From Planomonospora parontospora (lineage in GTDB: Bacteria; Actinomycetota; Actinomycetes; Streptosporangiales; Streptosporangiaceae): 64,000 nt of DNA. The notes below the pieces were generated by a model. The model was not told where the DNA came from. It was given only the letters and a program-made list of their open reading frames with translations, and made no database searches. Position numbers and translations under genes: made by a program. The stretch covers positions 51,635 through 115,634 of the forward strand of contig BMQD01000021.1 in NCBI GenBank assembly GCA_014647935.1, in the 5' to 3' direction. Shown here one piece after another: positions 37,737 through 46,943 of the stretch (positions are counted from its first letter, which is position 1; each line of letters opens with the position of its first letter).

Positions 37737-39146
37737 ATGCGTCACCTTTATCTGGACGGAGCATGGCGGCCGTCGGCGTCGGGCGCGAGCATCGACGTCG
37801 TCAACCCCGCGACCGAGGAACTGATCGACCGGGTCCCCGCGGGGTCGCCCGCCGACGTGGAGGCGGCCGTGGCCGCCGCCCGCGCGGCCCTGCCGCGGTG
37901 GTCGGCCACGCCCCCCGCCGAGCGGGGCAAGGTCCTCGCCGCGGCGGCCGCGCTCATCCGGGAGCGCTCCGACCAGATAGCCAGGATCATCTCCACCGAC
38001 ATGGGCGCCCCCTACGGCATGGCGCTCAAGGTGCAGACCCTGATGCCCGCCGGGGTGCTGGACTCCTACGCCCGGCTGGCCGAGGCCTACGAGTTCGACA
38101 CCCGCAGGATCGGCAACTCCTGGATCCTGCGGGAGCCGGTCGGCGTGGTCGGCGCCATCACGCCGTGGAACTACCCGCTCCACCAGATCGTGTGCAAGGT
38201 CGGACCGGCGCTCGCCGCAGGCTGCACGGTCGTGCTGAAGCCCAGCGAGGTGGCGCCGCTGGCGGCCTTCGCGCTGGCCGGGGTCTTCGACGAGGTGGGG
38301 CTGCCCGCCGGGGTGTTCAACATGGTGAGCGGTCACGGCCCGGTCGTCGGCGAGGCCGTCGCCGCGCACCCCGGCGTGGACATGGTCTCCTTCACCGGCT
38401 CCACCGCGGCCGGGCGCCGGGTCGCCGCGCTCGCCGCCGAGACGGTCAAGCGGGTGGCGCTGGAGCTCGGCGGCAAGTCGGCGAGCGTGATCCTGCCGGA
38501 CGCCGACCTGCCGACGGCGGTCAAGGCGACGGTGGCCAACGCCTTCCTCAACTCCGGCCAGACCTGCTCCGCCTGGACCCGCATGATCGTCCACCGCGAC
38601 CAGTACGACGAGGCCGTCAGGCTGGCCGTGGCGGCCGCCGCCAAGTACACCGTCGGCGACCCCTTCGACGAGGCCACCCGGCTCGGTCCGCTGGTCTCCG
38701 CCGCGCAGCGCGACCGCGTCGTCCGCTACATCAACCGGGGCCAGGAGGAGGGCGCCCGGCTGGTCGCCGGAGGCGCCGACCGCCCTGCGGGCAGGGGGTT
38801 CTACGTGGAGCCCGCGGTCTTCGCCGGGGTGGAGCCCGGCATGGTCATCGAGCAGGAGGAGATCTTCGGCCCCGTCCTGACGATCATCCCCTACAGCCGT
38901 GGGGAGGACGAGGCCGTCGCCATCGCCGACGGCACGCCGTACGGCCTGGCGGGCGCGGTGTGGGCGGGCAGCGAGAACCGGGCCGTCTCCCTGGCGCGGC
39001 GGCTGCGCACCGGCCAGGTGGCGATCAACGGCGGCCGGTTCAACCCGCTGGCCCCTTTCGGGGGCTACAAGCAGTCCGGTCTCGGGCGCGAGCTGGGGGA
39101 GTTCGGTCTGGAGGAGTATCTGGAGACCAAGTCGCTCCAGCTCTGA
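37737..39146 (+). CDS. NAD(P)-dependent aldehyde dehydrogenase
   Basis: 469 aa. Catalytic Cys in [11 protein letters not shown], general-base Glu in [13 protein letters not shown]-binding TPWNYPLHQ and [11 protein letters not shown]. Oxidises an unspecified aldehyde. AAGGATGAGGGA lies directly before ATG 37737. No genes of a defined catabolic pathway are adjacent. Confidence 0.93.
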   Translation: MRHLYLDGAWRPSASGASIDVVNPATEELIDRVPAGSPADVEAAVAAARAALPRWSATPPAERGKVLAAAAALIRERSDQIARIISTDMGAPYGMALKVQTLMPAGVLDSYARLAEAYEFDTRRIGNSWILREPVGVVGAITPWNYPLHQIVCKVGPALAAGCTVVLKPSEVAPLAAFALAGVFDEVGLPAGVFNMVSGHGPVVGEAVAAHPGVDMVSFTGSTAAGRRVAALAAETVKRVALELGGKSASVILPDADLPTAVKATVANAFLNSGQTCSAWTRMIVHRDQYDEAVRLAVAAAAKYTVGDPFDEATRLGPLVSAAQRDRVVRYINRGQEEGARLVAGGADRPAGRGFYVEPAVFAGVEPGMVIEQEEIFGPVLTIIPYSRGEDEAVAIADGTPYGLAGAVWAGSENRAVSLARRLRTGQVAINGGRFNPLAPFGGYKQSGLGRELGEFGLEEYLETKSLQL

Positions 39147-39254
39147 CCCCTCTCCGGGCGGGTCGCGGGCTCCGACCTCTCCAGGAGGGGAGCGGGTCCC
39201 GGGCCGCGGAGGACGTGCGGGCGCGCGGTCCCGGCCGCGGCGGGCGGGACCGGG

Positions 39255-39743
39255 TCAGGGCGTCTGGAGCAGGACCTTGCGGGCGGCGTCCTTGGCCAGC
39301 CGGTCGACGTAGAGCATGCCGTTCAGGTGGTCGGTCTCGTGCTGGAAGCACCGGGCGAGCATGCCGCGGGCCCGGACCCGCACCGGGCGGCCGAGGCGGT
39401 CGACCCCGGTGACGGTGACCCCTGAGGCGCGCGGGGTCCTGGCGTAGAGCGGCTTGCCCGTCTCGCGGCTCGGGACCGACAGGCAGCCCTCCTCGTCGAC
39501 CATCTCGGCGTCGTCGTCGATCGTCAGCTCGGGGTTGATCACATGGCCCTTGCGGTTGCTGCAGTCGTAGACGAAGATCCGCTTCGACACGCCGATCTGC
39601 GGACCCGCCAGGCCGACGCCCTGCGCGGAGTACATCGCGGCGAACATCTCGTCGACCAGACGGCGCAGGTCGCGGTCGAAGTCCACGACCGTCTCGGCGG
39701 GCGTGCGCAGGACCGGATCCCCGATCACTCGGATGTCGCGCAT
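39255..39743 (-). CDS. def: Peptide deformylase
   Basis: 162 aa. The three motifs are complete: GVGLAGPQIG, EGCLSVP and QHETDH, the last two providing the metal ligands. It removes the formyl group from nascent proteins. Transcribed divergently from rpiB. Confidence 0.95.
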   Translation of the reverse strand: MRDIRVIGDPVLRTPAETVVDFDRDLRRLVDEMFAAMYSAQGVGLAGPQIGVSKRIFVYDCSNRKGHVINPELTIDDDAEMVDEEGCLSVPSRETGKPLYARTPRASGVTVTGVDRLGRPVRVRARGMLARCFQHETDHLNGMLYVDRLAKDAARKVLLQTP

Positions 39744-39842
39744 GGAGGGCTCCCGGATGTAAGGGTTCTTGTGGCGGGCCGGTCATTACTCTAGCGGGGG
39801 GTGGGGGTCCGGCCGGACATCTCCACCTGCCACACTGGGCCC

Positions 39843-40310
39843 GTGCGTGTCTACATCGGTGCCGACCATGCCGGCTATGAGCTCAAGAACCACCTCGTCT
39901 CCTGGCTGAAGGAGCACGGCCACGAGGTCGTCGACTGCGGTCCGTCCGTCTACGACGCCGAGGACGACTATCCGCCGTTCGTGCTGCGCGCGGCCGAGGG
40001 CGTCGCGGGGGACCCCGGCAGCCTCGGGGTCGTCATCGGCGGCTCGGGCAACGGCGAGCAGATCGCGGCCAACAAGGTGCGCGGCATCCGCGCCGCCCTG
40101 GCCTGGAGCGAGGACACCGCCAAGCTGGCCCGCGAGCACAACGACGCCAACGTGATCAGCATCGGCGGGCGCATGCACCCGCAGGAGGAGTCGACCAGGT
40201 TCGTCGAGCTCTTCCTGTCGACCCCCTACTCGGGCGCCGAGCGGCACAGCCGCCGCATCGAGCAGCTCGCCTCCTACGAGACGACCGGGGAGCTCCCGCC
40301 GCTGCCGTAG
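39843..40310 (+). CDS. rpiB: Ribose-5-phosphate isomerase B
   Basis: 155 aa from GTG 39843. RpiB/LacAB fold: MRVYIGADHAGYELKNHL at the start, VVIGGSGNGEQIAANKVRGIRAAL with the substrate loop and Glu. Interconverts ribose-5-P and ribulose-5-P in the pentose phosphate pathway. CACACT (39831-39836) lies 6 nt before GTG and there is no SD, so a leaderless message is likely. An upstream in-frame GTG at 39801 is not supported by homology. Confidence 0.94.
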   Translation: MRVYIGADHAGYELKNHLVSWLKEHGHEVVDCGPSVYDAEDDYPPFVLRAAEGVAGDPGSLGVVIGGSGNGEQIAANKVRGIRAALAWSEDTAKLAREHNDANVISIGGRMHPQEESTRFVELFLSTPYSGAERHSRRIEQLASYETTGELPPLP

Positions 40311-40329
40311 CCGCCCGGCTCCGCCCGCC

Positions 40330-40485
40330 CTACCTGTCCCGGCCCCTGCGCGCCGGCTCCCTGCGGGGGGTCTCGTCGCGCAGGGGCCGCCGGTCGGCGG
40401 CCTCCTGCTGCTCCTTGGAGGGCCGGGAGACGTCCCGGGCCCGCATCGCGGTGATCGCCGTGATCTGCAAGCTCTGCAGTGCCAT
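40330..40485 (-). CDS. Small unknown protein (51 aa), leaderless
   Basis: The frame starts MALQSLQITAITAMRARD and continues as a charged, helical Arg/Glu-rich tail. All but one codon end in G or C by hand count, a much stronger coding bias than chance. TATCGT (40492-40497 on the complementary strand) is 6 nt before ATG 40485, as at leaderless genes nearby. I know no function. It converges on rpiB and lies downstream of the Eis-like gene with a 75-nt gap. Confidence 0.65.
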   Translation of the reverse strand: MALQSLQITAITAMRARDVSRPSKEQQEAADRRPLRDETPRREPARRGRDR

Positions 40486-40560
40486 GCCGCCACGATAACC
40501 CGGCGCCGCCGTACCGGCGGGCCGGGCTCCCGGAGGCCGGGCTCCCGAGGAGCCGGGGGC

Positions 40561-41790
40561 TCAGAAGACCAGGCCCGCCCAGGGGGCCGGCTCCCACGAC
40601 AGGGCCGCGGACAGCTCCCGTACGGCTCCCGCCCGCGCCTCGCGTACGACGCCGGCGGCCTGCAGCGCGGTGAGCGACCGGCCGCCCAGGTAGGCGGCGC
40701 CCAGCGCGGTGACCGGCAGCACCAGGTCGGCGGCCTCCCCGGTGGGCGCGCACCGGGCCGCCCCGGTGCCGGCGGTCAGCCGCCAGCGGCCGGCGTTCCA
40801 CGGGCAGACGGTGTCCTCGACCTCGACCACCACGTCCACCGGCGCGGCGTACCGGCGTGCGGGAAGGGCCCGCTCGACGTCCACGATCCGGACCCACAGG
40901 TCGTCGAGCCAGCCCGCGCGGAGCCGGCGCGGCTCGGCCAGCAGGTGGATCAGCGGATCGTCGGAGGGGCGGCTCCAGGCCTTCACCCGCGCGACCAGGT
41001 CGCGTTCGAGCAGGTGCCGCCAGAGCAGCGCGTAGGCGGCCGGGTCCAGACCGAAGAGCTCCTTCAGCCGCAGCTCGCCGTCCGGCTCGTCGTGCTCGGT
41101 GACGCCCGCCTTGATCCGGAACAGCGCGTAGCCGCGCGGGCCGCCGTCGTCCTCGGCGACGACCGCCCGGAGCGGGCCGGCGCCGTTCTGGTCGGCCTCG
41201 TGGTCGGACAGGACCGCGTCCCAGCGCGCGGACGTGCGGGCGTACAGGCCGGGACGGCTGTCGAGCGCGGCCTCGAAGACCTTCTCGAAGACCTCCCTGC
41301 TCTCGGCGGGCCTGACGATCCGCAGGCGCAGCGCGGGATCGGCCGGGGCGTGCGGGGCCAGGGCCGTGCCGCGGGTGGGGATGTCGAAGAACAGGGTGTC
41401 GGCGGCCCTGCCGTACCCGAACCGCCCGTAGATCGCCGCCTCGGAGGCGTAGAGCGCGGCGACGGCCTCACCCCGCTCGTGCAGATCCGCCAGCTGGCGG
41501 GTCATCAGGGCGGTCAGCACGCCCCGGCGGCGGTGCGAGGGGAGCACGCCGACGGCGGTGACCCCGCCGACCGGGATCGGGCCGCCGGGGACCGTCATGG
41601 TGAAGCTGCACACCGCGGTGACGCCCACCAGCCGACCGCCTTCGAAGGCGCCCAGCGAGCGGTCGAACTCGGTGTTGTTGCGGAACAGTCCGACGCGGTG
41701 CGCGGGGAAGGCGTTGCCGAAGGCCTCCTCGTCGACGGAGATCCATTCGGACCAGTCGGATTCTGTCATCGGCCGCAGGGTGAGACTCAT
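40561..41790 (-). CDS. eis: Eis-like GNAT acetyltransferase
   Basis: 409 aa with the tripartite Eis layout: N-terminal GNAT (VGGVTAVGVLPSHRRRGVLTALM), middle GNAT-like domain, and SCP2-like C-terminal domain ending in a free carboxylate phenylalanine (PWAGLVF) that acts as general base in Eis. Eis proteins acetylate aminoglycosides and protein lysines at multiple sites. TACCGT (41798-41803 on the complementary strand) is 7 nt before ATG 41790, so leaderless; GGAGG touches the start. Confidence 0.92.
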   Translation of the reverse strand: MSLTLRPMTESDWSEWISVDEEAFGNAFPAHRVGLFRNNTEFDRSLGAFEGGRLVGVTAVCSFTMTVPGGPIPVGGVTAVGVLPSHRRRGVLTALMTRQLADLHERGEAVAALYASEAAIYGRFGYGRAADTLFFDIPTRGTALAPHAPADPALRLRIVRPAESREVFEKVFEAALDSRPGLYARTSARWDAVLSDHEADQNGAGPLRAVVAEDDGGPRGYALFRIKAGVTEHDEPDGELRLKELFGLDPAAYALLWRHLLERDLVARVKAWSRPSDDPLIHLLAEPRRLRAGWLDDLWVRIVDVERALPARRYAAPVDVVVEVEDTVCPWNAGRWRLTAGTGAARCAPTGEAADLVLPVTALGAAYLGGRSLTALQAAGVVREARAGAVRELSAALSWEPAPWAGLVF

Positions 41791-41908
41791 TCCTCCCACG
41801 GTAGGCAGAACGGCCGTTTCCGGCCATCGAATATACGTGCTTAATGATCAAGGCATTGGTCAAGTGGGCTGCCCAAAAGGCGGGCGGCCCGCTACAGTCG
41901 AGCGCATC

Positions 41909-43024
41909 ATGAGTTCCCGACCGGCGCCGTTGATCCCCGCAGGGCTCCGCGCGTTCCTGGTGCGGGTCCCCTTCCTGGTGTCCATCGTGCGGTTCCTCCG
42001 CCGGGGGCCGCTGGCCCGCGACCGCAACCTGCTCATCACGCTGATCGTGCTGACGCTGGTGATCGGGGGACTGGCCGCCCGCGTCTCGGTCGAGTGGTTC
42101 TCCCCGGCGCTCGTGATCCCCGTCATCCTGGTCGGCGGGCTGCAGCTCCGGCTGCGGAGCCTGGCCAAGCTGCTCGGCGCGGCCGTGGCCGCGCTGGCCT
42201 ATGTCGGCTTCGCCGCCGGCCCGGCGCACATCGGCCCCGGGCTGCTGGCGGCCTTCGGCTTCACCGCCGTGCTGGCCGCCCTCATGTCCCGCACCCGGGG
42301 ACAGCTCGGCGTGCAGGGCCTGCGCGGCGACGTGATGCTGCTGGAGCTGCGCGACCGGCTCAAGAAGCAGAGCGAGCTCCCCCCGCTGCCCAAGGACTGG
42401 GGTTCGAAGGTGGTGCTCAAGCAGGCCGGGGGCTCCTCCTTCGGAGGCGACTTCCTGGTCTCCGCGCGCGACGGCGACACGCTGGAGCTGGCCTTGGTCG
42501 ACGTGTCGGGCAAGGGCGTCGACGCGGGCACCCGGGCCCTGATGCTGTCGGGGACCTTCGGCGGCCTGCTCGGCTCGGTCTCCGACTTCCTGCCCGCCTG
42601 CAACGCCTACCTGCACCGCCAGCGGGAGGCCGAGGGCTTCGTCACCGCCGTCCACGTCCGGATCGACCTGGCCACGGGCGAGTACGAGATCACCTCGGCC
42701 GGGCACCCGCCGGTGGTCACGTTCGAGGCGGGGACGGGCACCTGGCGGGTCTCCTCCGCCAAGGGGGTGGTCCTGGGGGTCGTCCCGGACCTGCACTGCG
42801 AGCCCGACCGGGGGACCCTCCGCAAGGGCGACGCGCTCATGCTCTACACCGACGGGCTGATCGAGCAGCCGGGCCGTGACATCGACGCCGGTCTCGACCG
42901 GCTGCTGGGCGAGGCCGAGCGGCTGCTGCCCTCGGGTTTCGCGGGCGGGGCGCGCAACCTGGTCACCTCCATGTCGTCGGGGCACAACGACGACTGCGCG
43001 CTGATCCTCATCTGGCGGCCCTGA
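41909..43024 (+). CDS. Membrane SpoIIE/RsbU-type PP2C phosphatase
   Basis: 371 aa. Three or four membrane helices in the first 120 residues (NLLITLIVLTLVIGG, ALVIPVILVGGLQL, AALAYVGFAAGP, LLAAFGFTAVLAALM), then a PP2C domain with the metal-site aspartates in SSFGGDFLV, VDVSGKGVDAG and LYTDGLIEQ. Probably dephosphorylates an anti-anti-sigma factor in a partner-switching pathway; no such substrate gene is adjacent. TACAGT at 41893-41898 is 10 nt upstream of ATG 41909. Confidence 0.9.
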   Translation: MSSRPAPLIPAGLRAFLVRVPFLVSIVRFLRRGPLARDRNLLITLIVLTLVIGGLAARVSVEWFSPALVIPVILVGGLQLRLRSLAKLLGAAVAALAYVGFAAGPAHIGPGLLAAFGFTAVLAALMSRTRGQLGVQGLRGDVMLLELRDRLKKQSELPPLPKDWGSKVVLKQAGGSSFGGDFLVSARDGDTLELALVDVSGKGVDAGTRALMLSGTFGGLLGSVSDFLPACNAYLHRQREAEGFVTAVHVRIDLATGEYEITSAGHPPVVTFEAGTGTWRVSSAKGVVLGVVPDLHCEPDRGTLRKGDALMLYTDGLIEQPGRDIDAGLDRLLGEAERLLPSGFAGGARNLVTSMSSGHNDDCALILIWRP

Positions 43025-43120
43025 CCCGCTCGCGGTTCCGGAGCGCGGTCCCGGTGGCAGGGGCTTCGGCTAGTCTCTTATGGGGCATTGCTGGTAAATC
43101 CGCGACCAGGGGGAACCTCT

Positions 43121-44425
43121 GTGGACCTGCTTTTCCTGATCGGCATCGTCCTCTTCCTTCTGGGACTGATGGCCTCGATCGGACTGCACGAGATCGGCCA
43201 CCTCGTGCCGGCGAAGCTGTTCGGCGTCAGGGTCACGCAGTACATGGTCGGTTTCGGGCCGACGATGTGGTCGCGCCGCCGGGGCGAGACCGAGTACGGC
43301 GTCAAGTGGATCCCCCTCGGCGGATACATCCGCATGATCGGCATGCTGCCGCCCCGCGCCGGCGACGATCCGGGCAAGGTGCGCTCGGTCTCCACCGGCC
43401 CGTGGCAGGGCCTGATCGAGAACGCCCGAGAGGTCGCGCTGGAGGAGGTCCGTCCGGGGGACGAGGACCGCGTCTTCTACCGCAAGCCCTGGTGGCAGAA
43501 GGTCATCATCATGACGGGCGGCCCGGCGATGAACTTCGTGCTGGCCTTCGTCCTGTTCGCCGTCGTGCTGATGGGCTTCGGCGTCACGGTGCACAAGACG
43601 GAGATCGCCTCGGTCCCGGCGTGCGTGAAGACCGCCGCCCAGTACGCCGCCAACCCCGAGTGCACCGCCGCCGACGCGGCCAGTCCGGCCGCCGCGGCGG
43701 GGCTGCGGCCCGGCGACGTCATCGTCTCGGTGGCCGGCAGGCCCGCAGCCACCTGGGAGGCGGCGACCCGCGCCATCCGCGGCAGCGGCGCCGGGCCGGT
43801 GCAGATCGGCATCACCCGGGGCGGGCAGCCGATGACCGTCACGGCCACCCTCATCGCCCAGGACCGCGAGTCCCTCGACGAGCCCGGCAAGACGGAGCGG
43901 GTCGGCTACCTGGGGGTCAGCCCCAAGCAGGTCATCGAGAAGCAGGACTTCGGCGCCGTGGTCGTGCACATGGGGGACATCACCTCCAGGACCGCCGCCG
44001 CGCTGCTGCGCTTCCCGGAGAAGATGGTCGGCGTCTGGAACGCCGCCTTCTCCGGGGAGGAGCGCGACAAGGACGGCCCTATCGGCGTCATCGGCGTCAG
44101 CCGCATCGGCGGCGAGATCGCGTCCTCTGACGCCCCGCTGGAGAACAAGGCGGCCGTCTTCGTCAGCCTGCTGGCCAGCTTCAACCTGGCGATCGGTCTG
44201 TTCAACCTGATCCCGCTGCTCCCACTGGACGGCGGCCACATCGCCGGCGGTCTCTGGGAGGGGGTCAAGCGCGGCTTCGCCCGTGTCACCCGCAGGCCCG
44301 AGCCGGCGCACGTGGACATCGCCAAGGTGCTCCCGCTGACCTACGTGCTGGCCTTCACGATGATCATCATGGCCGGCCTGCTGATGTACGCCGACCTGGT
44401 CAACCCGATCCGCCTGGCCGGCTGA
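43121..44425 (+). CDS. rip1: Site-2 protease (M50), Rip1-like
   Basis: 434 aa. The zinc site HEIGH is at residues 23-27, followed by a PDZ domain (SPAAAAGLRPGDVIVSVAGRP) and the second metal motif NLIPLLPLDGGHIAGG, with a last membrane helix near the end. It cuts membrane-embedded anti-sigma factors and other substrates after site-1 cleavage. In mycobacteria the homologue sits by dxr and ispG; here it does not. GTG 43121 follows AGGGGG with spacing 7; TAGTCT at 43071-43076 is a possible -10. Confidence 0.93.
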   Translation: MDLLFLIGIVLFLLGLMASIGLHEIGHLVPAKLFGVRVTQYMVGFGPTMWSRRRGETEYGVKWIPLGGYIRMIGMLPPRAGDDPGKVRSVSTGPWQGLIENAREVALEEVRPGDEDRVFYRKPWWQKVIIMTGGPAMNFVLAFVLFAVVLMGFGVTVHKTEIASVPACVKTAAQYAANPECTAADAASPAAAAGLRPGDVIVSVAGRPAATWEAATRAIRGSGAGPVQIGITRGGQPMTVTATLIAQDRESLDEPGKTERVGYLGVSPKQVIEKQDFGAVVVHMGDITSRTAAALLRFPEKMVGVWNAAFSGEERDKDGPIGVIGVSRIGGEIASSDAPLENKAAVFVSLLASFNLAIGLFNLIPLLPLDGGHIAGGLWEGVKRGFARVTRRPEPAHVDIAKVLPLTYVLAFTMIIMAGLLMYADLVNPIRLAG

Positions 44426-44475
44426 CCCGGCTTCGGGCGCGGCCCGCCGCGGTGGGCCGCCGATAGGGTGGGGCC

Positions 44476-45120
44476 GTGGAGGACGGGACGCCCGGAGCGG
44501 TGATCGACGTGGCGCTGTTCCGGTTGCGCCGGATATGGTCGCGGCCGCTGCGCGCGCGCAAGACCGCCGATCCGCAGCGGCCGGTGCAGATGTCCAACGT
44601 GATGGTCGTGCACGCCGTGCACAAGCTGAGCCTGGACGTCGCCGAGGTGACCGTGGGGGCCGTCGCCGAGCAGCTCGACGTCGACCCGTCCACGGCGAGC
44701 AGGCTGGTCAACGACGCGATCGGCGCGGGCCTGGTGACCCGTGAGGAGTCCGAGGTCGATGCCAGGCGGGCCCGGCTGGTGCTGAGCGCGCCCGGACGCA
44801 GGGTCCTGGAGGCGGTGGTCCGCTATCGGAGGGCCTACCTCGACGGCCTGATGGCCGACTGGGACCGGGCGGACCGGGAGGCGTTCGCCCGGCTGCTCAC
44901 CCGGTTCGCCGAGGCGGCCACGGCCCGTCCGGCGGATTCGGCCGCCCTCGACCGCCTGATCGCTGAGGCGCTGGAGGGCGGCGGGGCCGACACGCCGGTG
45001 GCGTCCGGTACGGTCCCGGCGCCCGGTGGTCCGGTGACGCCCTCTCCCGGCACCCGGTCCGGCCCGCTCCCGGACGGCGGGACCGCAGACCCGGCCCGGG
45101 GCGCGGCTACTCGCCCGTGA
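44476..45120 (+). CDS. MarR-family regulator
   Basis: 214 aa. Winged helix: MVVHAVHKLSLDVAEVTVGA, VAEQLDVDPSTASRLVNDAI, then the wing AGLVTREESEVDARRARLVL. The last 50 residues are a Pro/Gly-rich tail of no clear fold. TAGGGT (44464-44469) is 6 nt before GTG 44476 and no SD is present. Its 3' end overlaps the convergent DinB gene by 14 nt. Confidence 0.88.
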   Translation: MEDGTPGAVIDVALFRLRRIWSRPLRARKTADPQRPVQMSNVMVVHAVHKLSLDVAEVTVGAVAEQLDVDPSTASRLVNDAIGAGLVTREESEVDARRARLVLSAPGRRVLEAVVRYRRAYLDGLMADWDRADREAFARLLTRFAEAATARPADSAALDRLIAEALEGGGADTPVASGTVPAPGGPVTPSPGTRSGPLPDGGTADPARGAATRP

Positions 45121-45613
45121 CGCCGTCGATGTGCTCGCGGATGATGTCGGCGTGGCCGTTGTGCCGGGCGTACTCCTCGATCATGTGGACCAGGATCCAG
45201 CGGAGCGAGACCTCCTCGCCCCTGCGCAGGGTCTTGCCCGCGGTCTCCAGCGGCAGTCCGGCGGAGACGCGCCGGGCGTCCTCGATCGCGGTCCGCCAGT
45301 GGGCGAACGCCTCCTCGGCCGAGGCGGTCTCCACGTTGTCGAAGTCCCCGTCGGGGTCCTCCTGGGTGCAGAAGAGGTCGGGCACGTCCTCGCCCATCAG
45401 GATCTCGCGGAACCAGTAGCGCTCCACCTCGGCCAGGTGCCGGACCAGGCCCAGCAGCGAGAGCGCGGACGGCGCGGCGGCGCGCAGCCGCAGCTGCTCC
45501 TCGGTCAGGCCGGCGCACTTGACGGCGAGGGTCTCGCGGTGCCAGTCCAGCCAGCTGTGCAGCATGGACGTCTCATCGGCGATGAAGGGGGGATCGACCC
45601 GTTTGTCAGTCAT
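45107..45613 (-). CDS. DinB-superfamily protein (DUF664)
   Basis: 168 aa, four-helix bundle with metal-ligand histidines (LVRHLAEVERYW, HMIEEYARHNGHAD). Members include mycothiol-dependent enzymes and uncharacterised stress proteins; this one is of unknown activity. The stop lies inside the marR gene on the other strand. AGGATGAGGA precedes ATG 45613. Confidence 0.85.
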   Translation of the reverse strand: MTDKRVDPPFIADETSMLHSWLDWHRETLAVKCAGLTEEQLRLRAAAPSALSLLGLVRHLAEVERYWFREILMGEDVPDLFCTQEDPDGDFDNVETASAEEAFAHWRTAIEDARRVSAGLPLETAGKTLRRGEEVSLRWILVHMIEEYARHNGHADIIREHIDGVTGE

Positions 45614-45697
45614 GGGTCCTCATCCTGCCCGCACGCCCGACCACTGTCATACCGTTTTGTCCCCGACTGGAAGTCCTGTCCGGCCGAGGGCGGCGGG

Positions 45698-46732
45698 TCA
45701 GAGCATCGAGATGTGCACGTGGTCGTAGTGGTTGGCGGTGTTGCCGCCGCGGTCGGACATGAAGCGCCAGCCGGAGCCGTGGTTGATGCGCTGGCGCCAG
45801 ATCACGTACTTGACGCCGAGCTTGCCCCTGTTCTTCAGGACCCAGGCGGCGATCTCGTCGCCGAGCCTGAGGCCGGCGGCCGAGGGCATCGCCCCGCCGG
45901 TGCTCATCATGAAGTCGCAGGCACGGCCCAGGGGGTGCTCGCCTCCGTCGTTCATGCTCCGGTAGCAGCCGACCGTGTGGGTCAGCTCGAAGCGCCGCTT
46001 GACGACGTCGCGCATGTTCCGGGTGCGGTCGGTGATGTTGTCGGGGCCGTTGGGCAGCTGGGGCACCCAGCTGCCGTCCGCGCGGCGGCCGGAGCCGAGG
46101 GGGACCAGCTGGTCCAGCTTCCGCTTGATGTCGCGGATCACCTTCTCGGCCTCCTCGCGCCGGTCCTCGACCTCCTCGGCCTCCTCGCGGAGGTCGTCGG
46201 TGAGCCGGGCGGCCCGCTCCGCGGCCTGCTTCCTGCGGTCCCTGCTGACGGCGAAGCCCTCCAGGTAGGCGGACTGCTGGGCGACGAGCTGCTCCATCAC
46301 GGCGGCGGCGGCCATGTCGCCCTCACCGGAGAACAGCAGCACGGGCAGGTCGCCGGAGTTGCTCTGGTAGCGGAGCTGGGCGATCGAGTCGACCTCCTGC
46401 TTCGCCTCCTGGTAGGTCTTCTCCGCCTTGCGGAGGTTGTCCTTGGCGACGCCCTCCGCCTTCTCCGCCTTGCGCACGGACTCCCGCTTGGCCGCGTAGG
46501 CCTCGATGAGCCCGTCGACCTTCTTGCCGAGCCTCTTCAGGTCCTTGCGGAGCTCCGCCTCGGTGGGCTTGGGCTCCGCGAGGCCCGCGGCGGGGACGCC
46601 GAGGGTGAGGCCGAGCGCCGAGACCAGGCAGACGGCCGCGGCCACGCGGTGACGGAACGTGGGGGACGTAGGGGACGTGGGGGACACAGCCGATACAGGC
46701 GACGCAGGCGACGCAGGCGACGCAGCCGCCAC
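45698..46732 (-). CDS. Secreted coiled-coil protein with M15-like peptidoglycan hydrolase domain
   Basis: 344 aa. A Ser/Pro repeat start leads into a signal sequence (VAAAVCLVSALGLTLGVPAAGLA). Residues 55-210 are heptad-rich coiled coil. The C-terminal 120 residues have HPLGRACDFM and HYDHVHIS, the metal-binding signatures of M15/VanY-like peptidases, so it probably trims cell-wall peptides. GTG 46732 has GGAGAGGAGA directly upstream. Expression is likely governed by the c-di-AMP riboswitch in its leader. Confidence 0.88.
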   Translation of the reverse strand: MAAASPASPASPVSAVSPTSPTSPTFRHRVAAAVCLVSALGLTLGVPAAGLAEPKPTEAELRKDLKRLGKKVDGLIEAYAAKRESVRKAEKAEGVAKDNLRKAEKTYQEAKQEVDSIAQLRYQSNSGDLPVLLFSGEGDMAAAAVMEQLVAQQSAYLEGFAVSRDRRKQAAERAARLTDDLREEAEEVEDRREEAEKVIRDIKRKLDQLVPLGSGRRADGSWVPQLPNGPDNITDRTRNMRDVVKRRFELTHTVGCYRSMNDGGEHPLGRACDFMMSTGGAMPSAAGLRLGDEIAAWVLKNRGKLGVKYVIWRQRINHGSGWRFMSDRGGNTANHYDHVHISML

Positions 46733-46747
46733 GAACTCTCCTCTCCT

Positions 46748-46862
46748 TCAGCCGGCCGGGTTAGCTGACGGGTTCGGGCTGGAGGAAGCCCTTCCACTGA
46801 TGTGGTTCACCCCAGATGCGGTGGTTCCCCGGCTCCCGGGCGAGGAGCCCGGGATTAGGCAT
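46748..46862 (-). ncRNA. ydaO: c-di-AMP riboswitch (ydaO-yuaA class)
   Basis: Read on the minus strand, the leader of the hydrolase gene has the actinobacterial ydaO layout: a GC-rich helix with GAGCCGGGGAACC, the TGGGGTGAA segment, then CCCGAACCCGTCAGCTAAC and a closing helix (CCGGCCGG). The CCCGAACCCGxCAGCTAAC block is the family's most recognisable element. ydaO controls rpf and other hydrolase genes in Streptomyces, where c-di-AMP turns them off. Boundaries are approximate. Confidence 0.8.
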
Positions 46863-46943
46863 ATCTGCTGTTGAAGCCGATGACTGAAGGATAGTAGTGG
46901 TAATGGGATGGTCATGCGGCTCCAAGCCGAGACCAAGCGGTGA

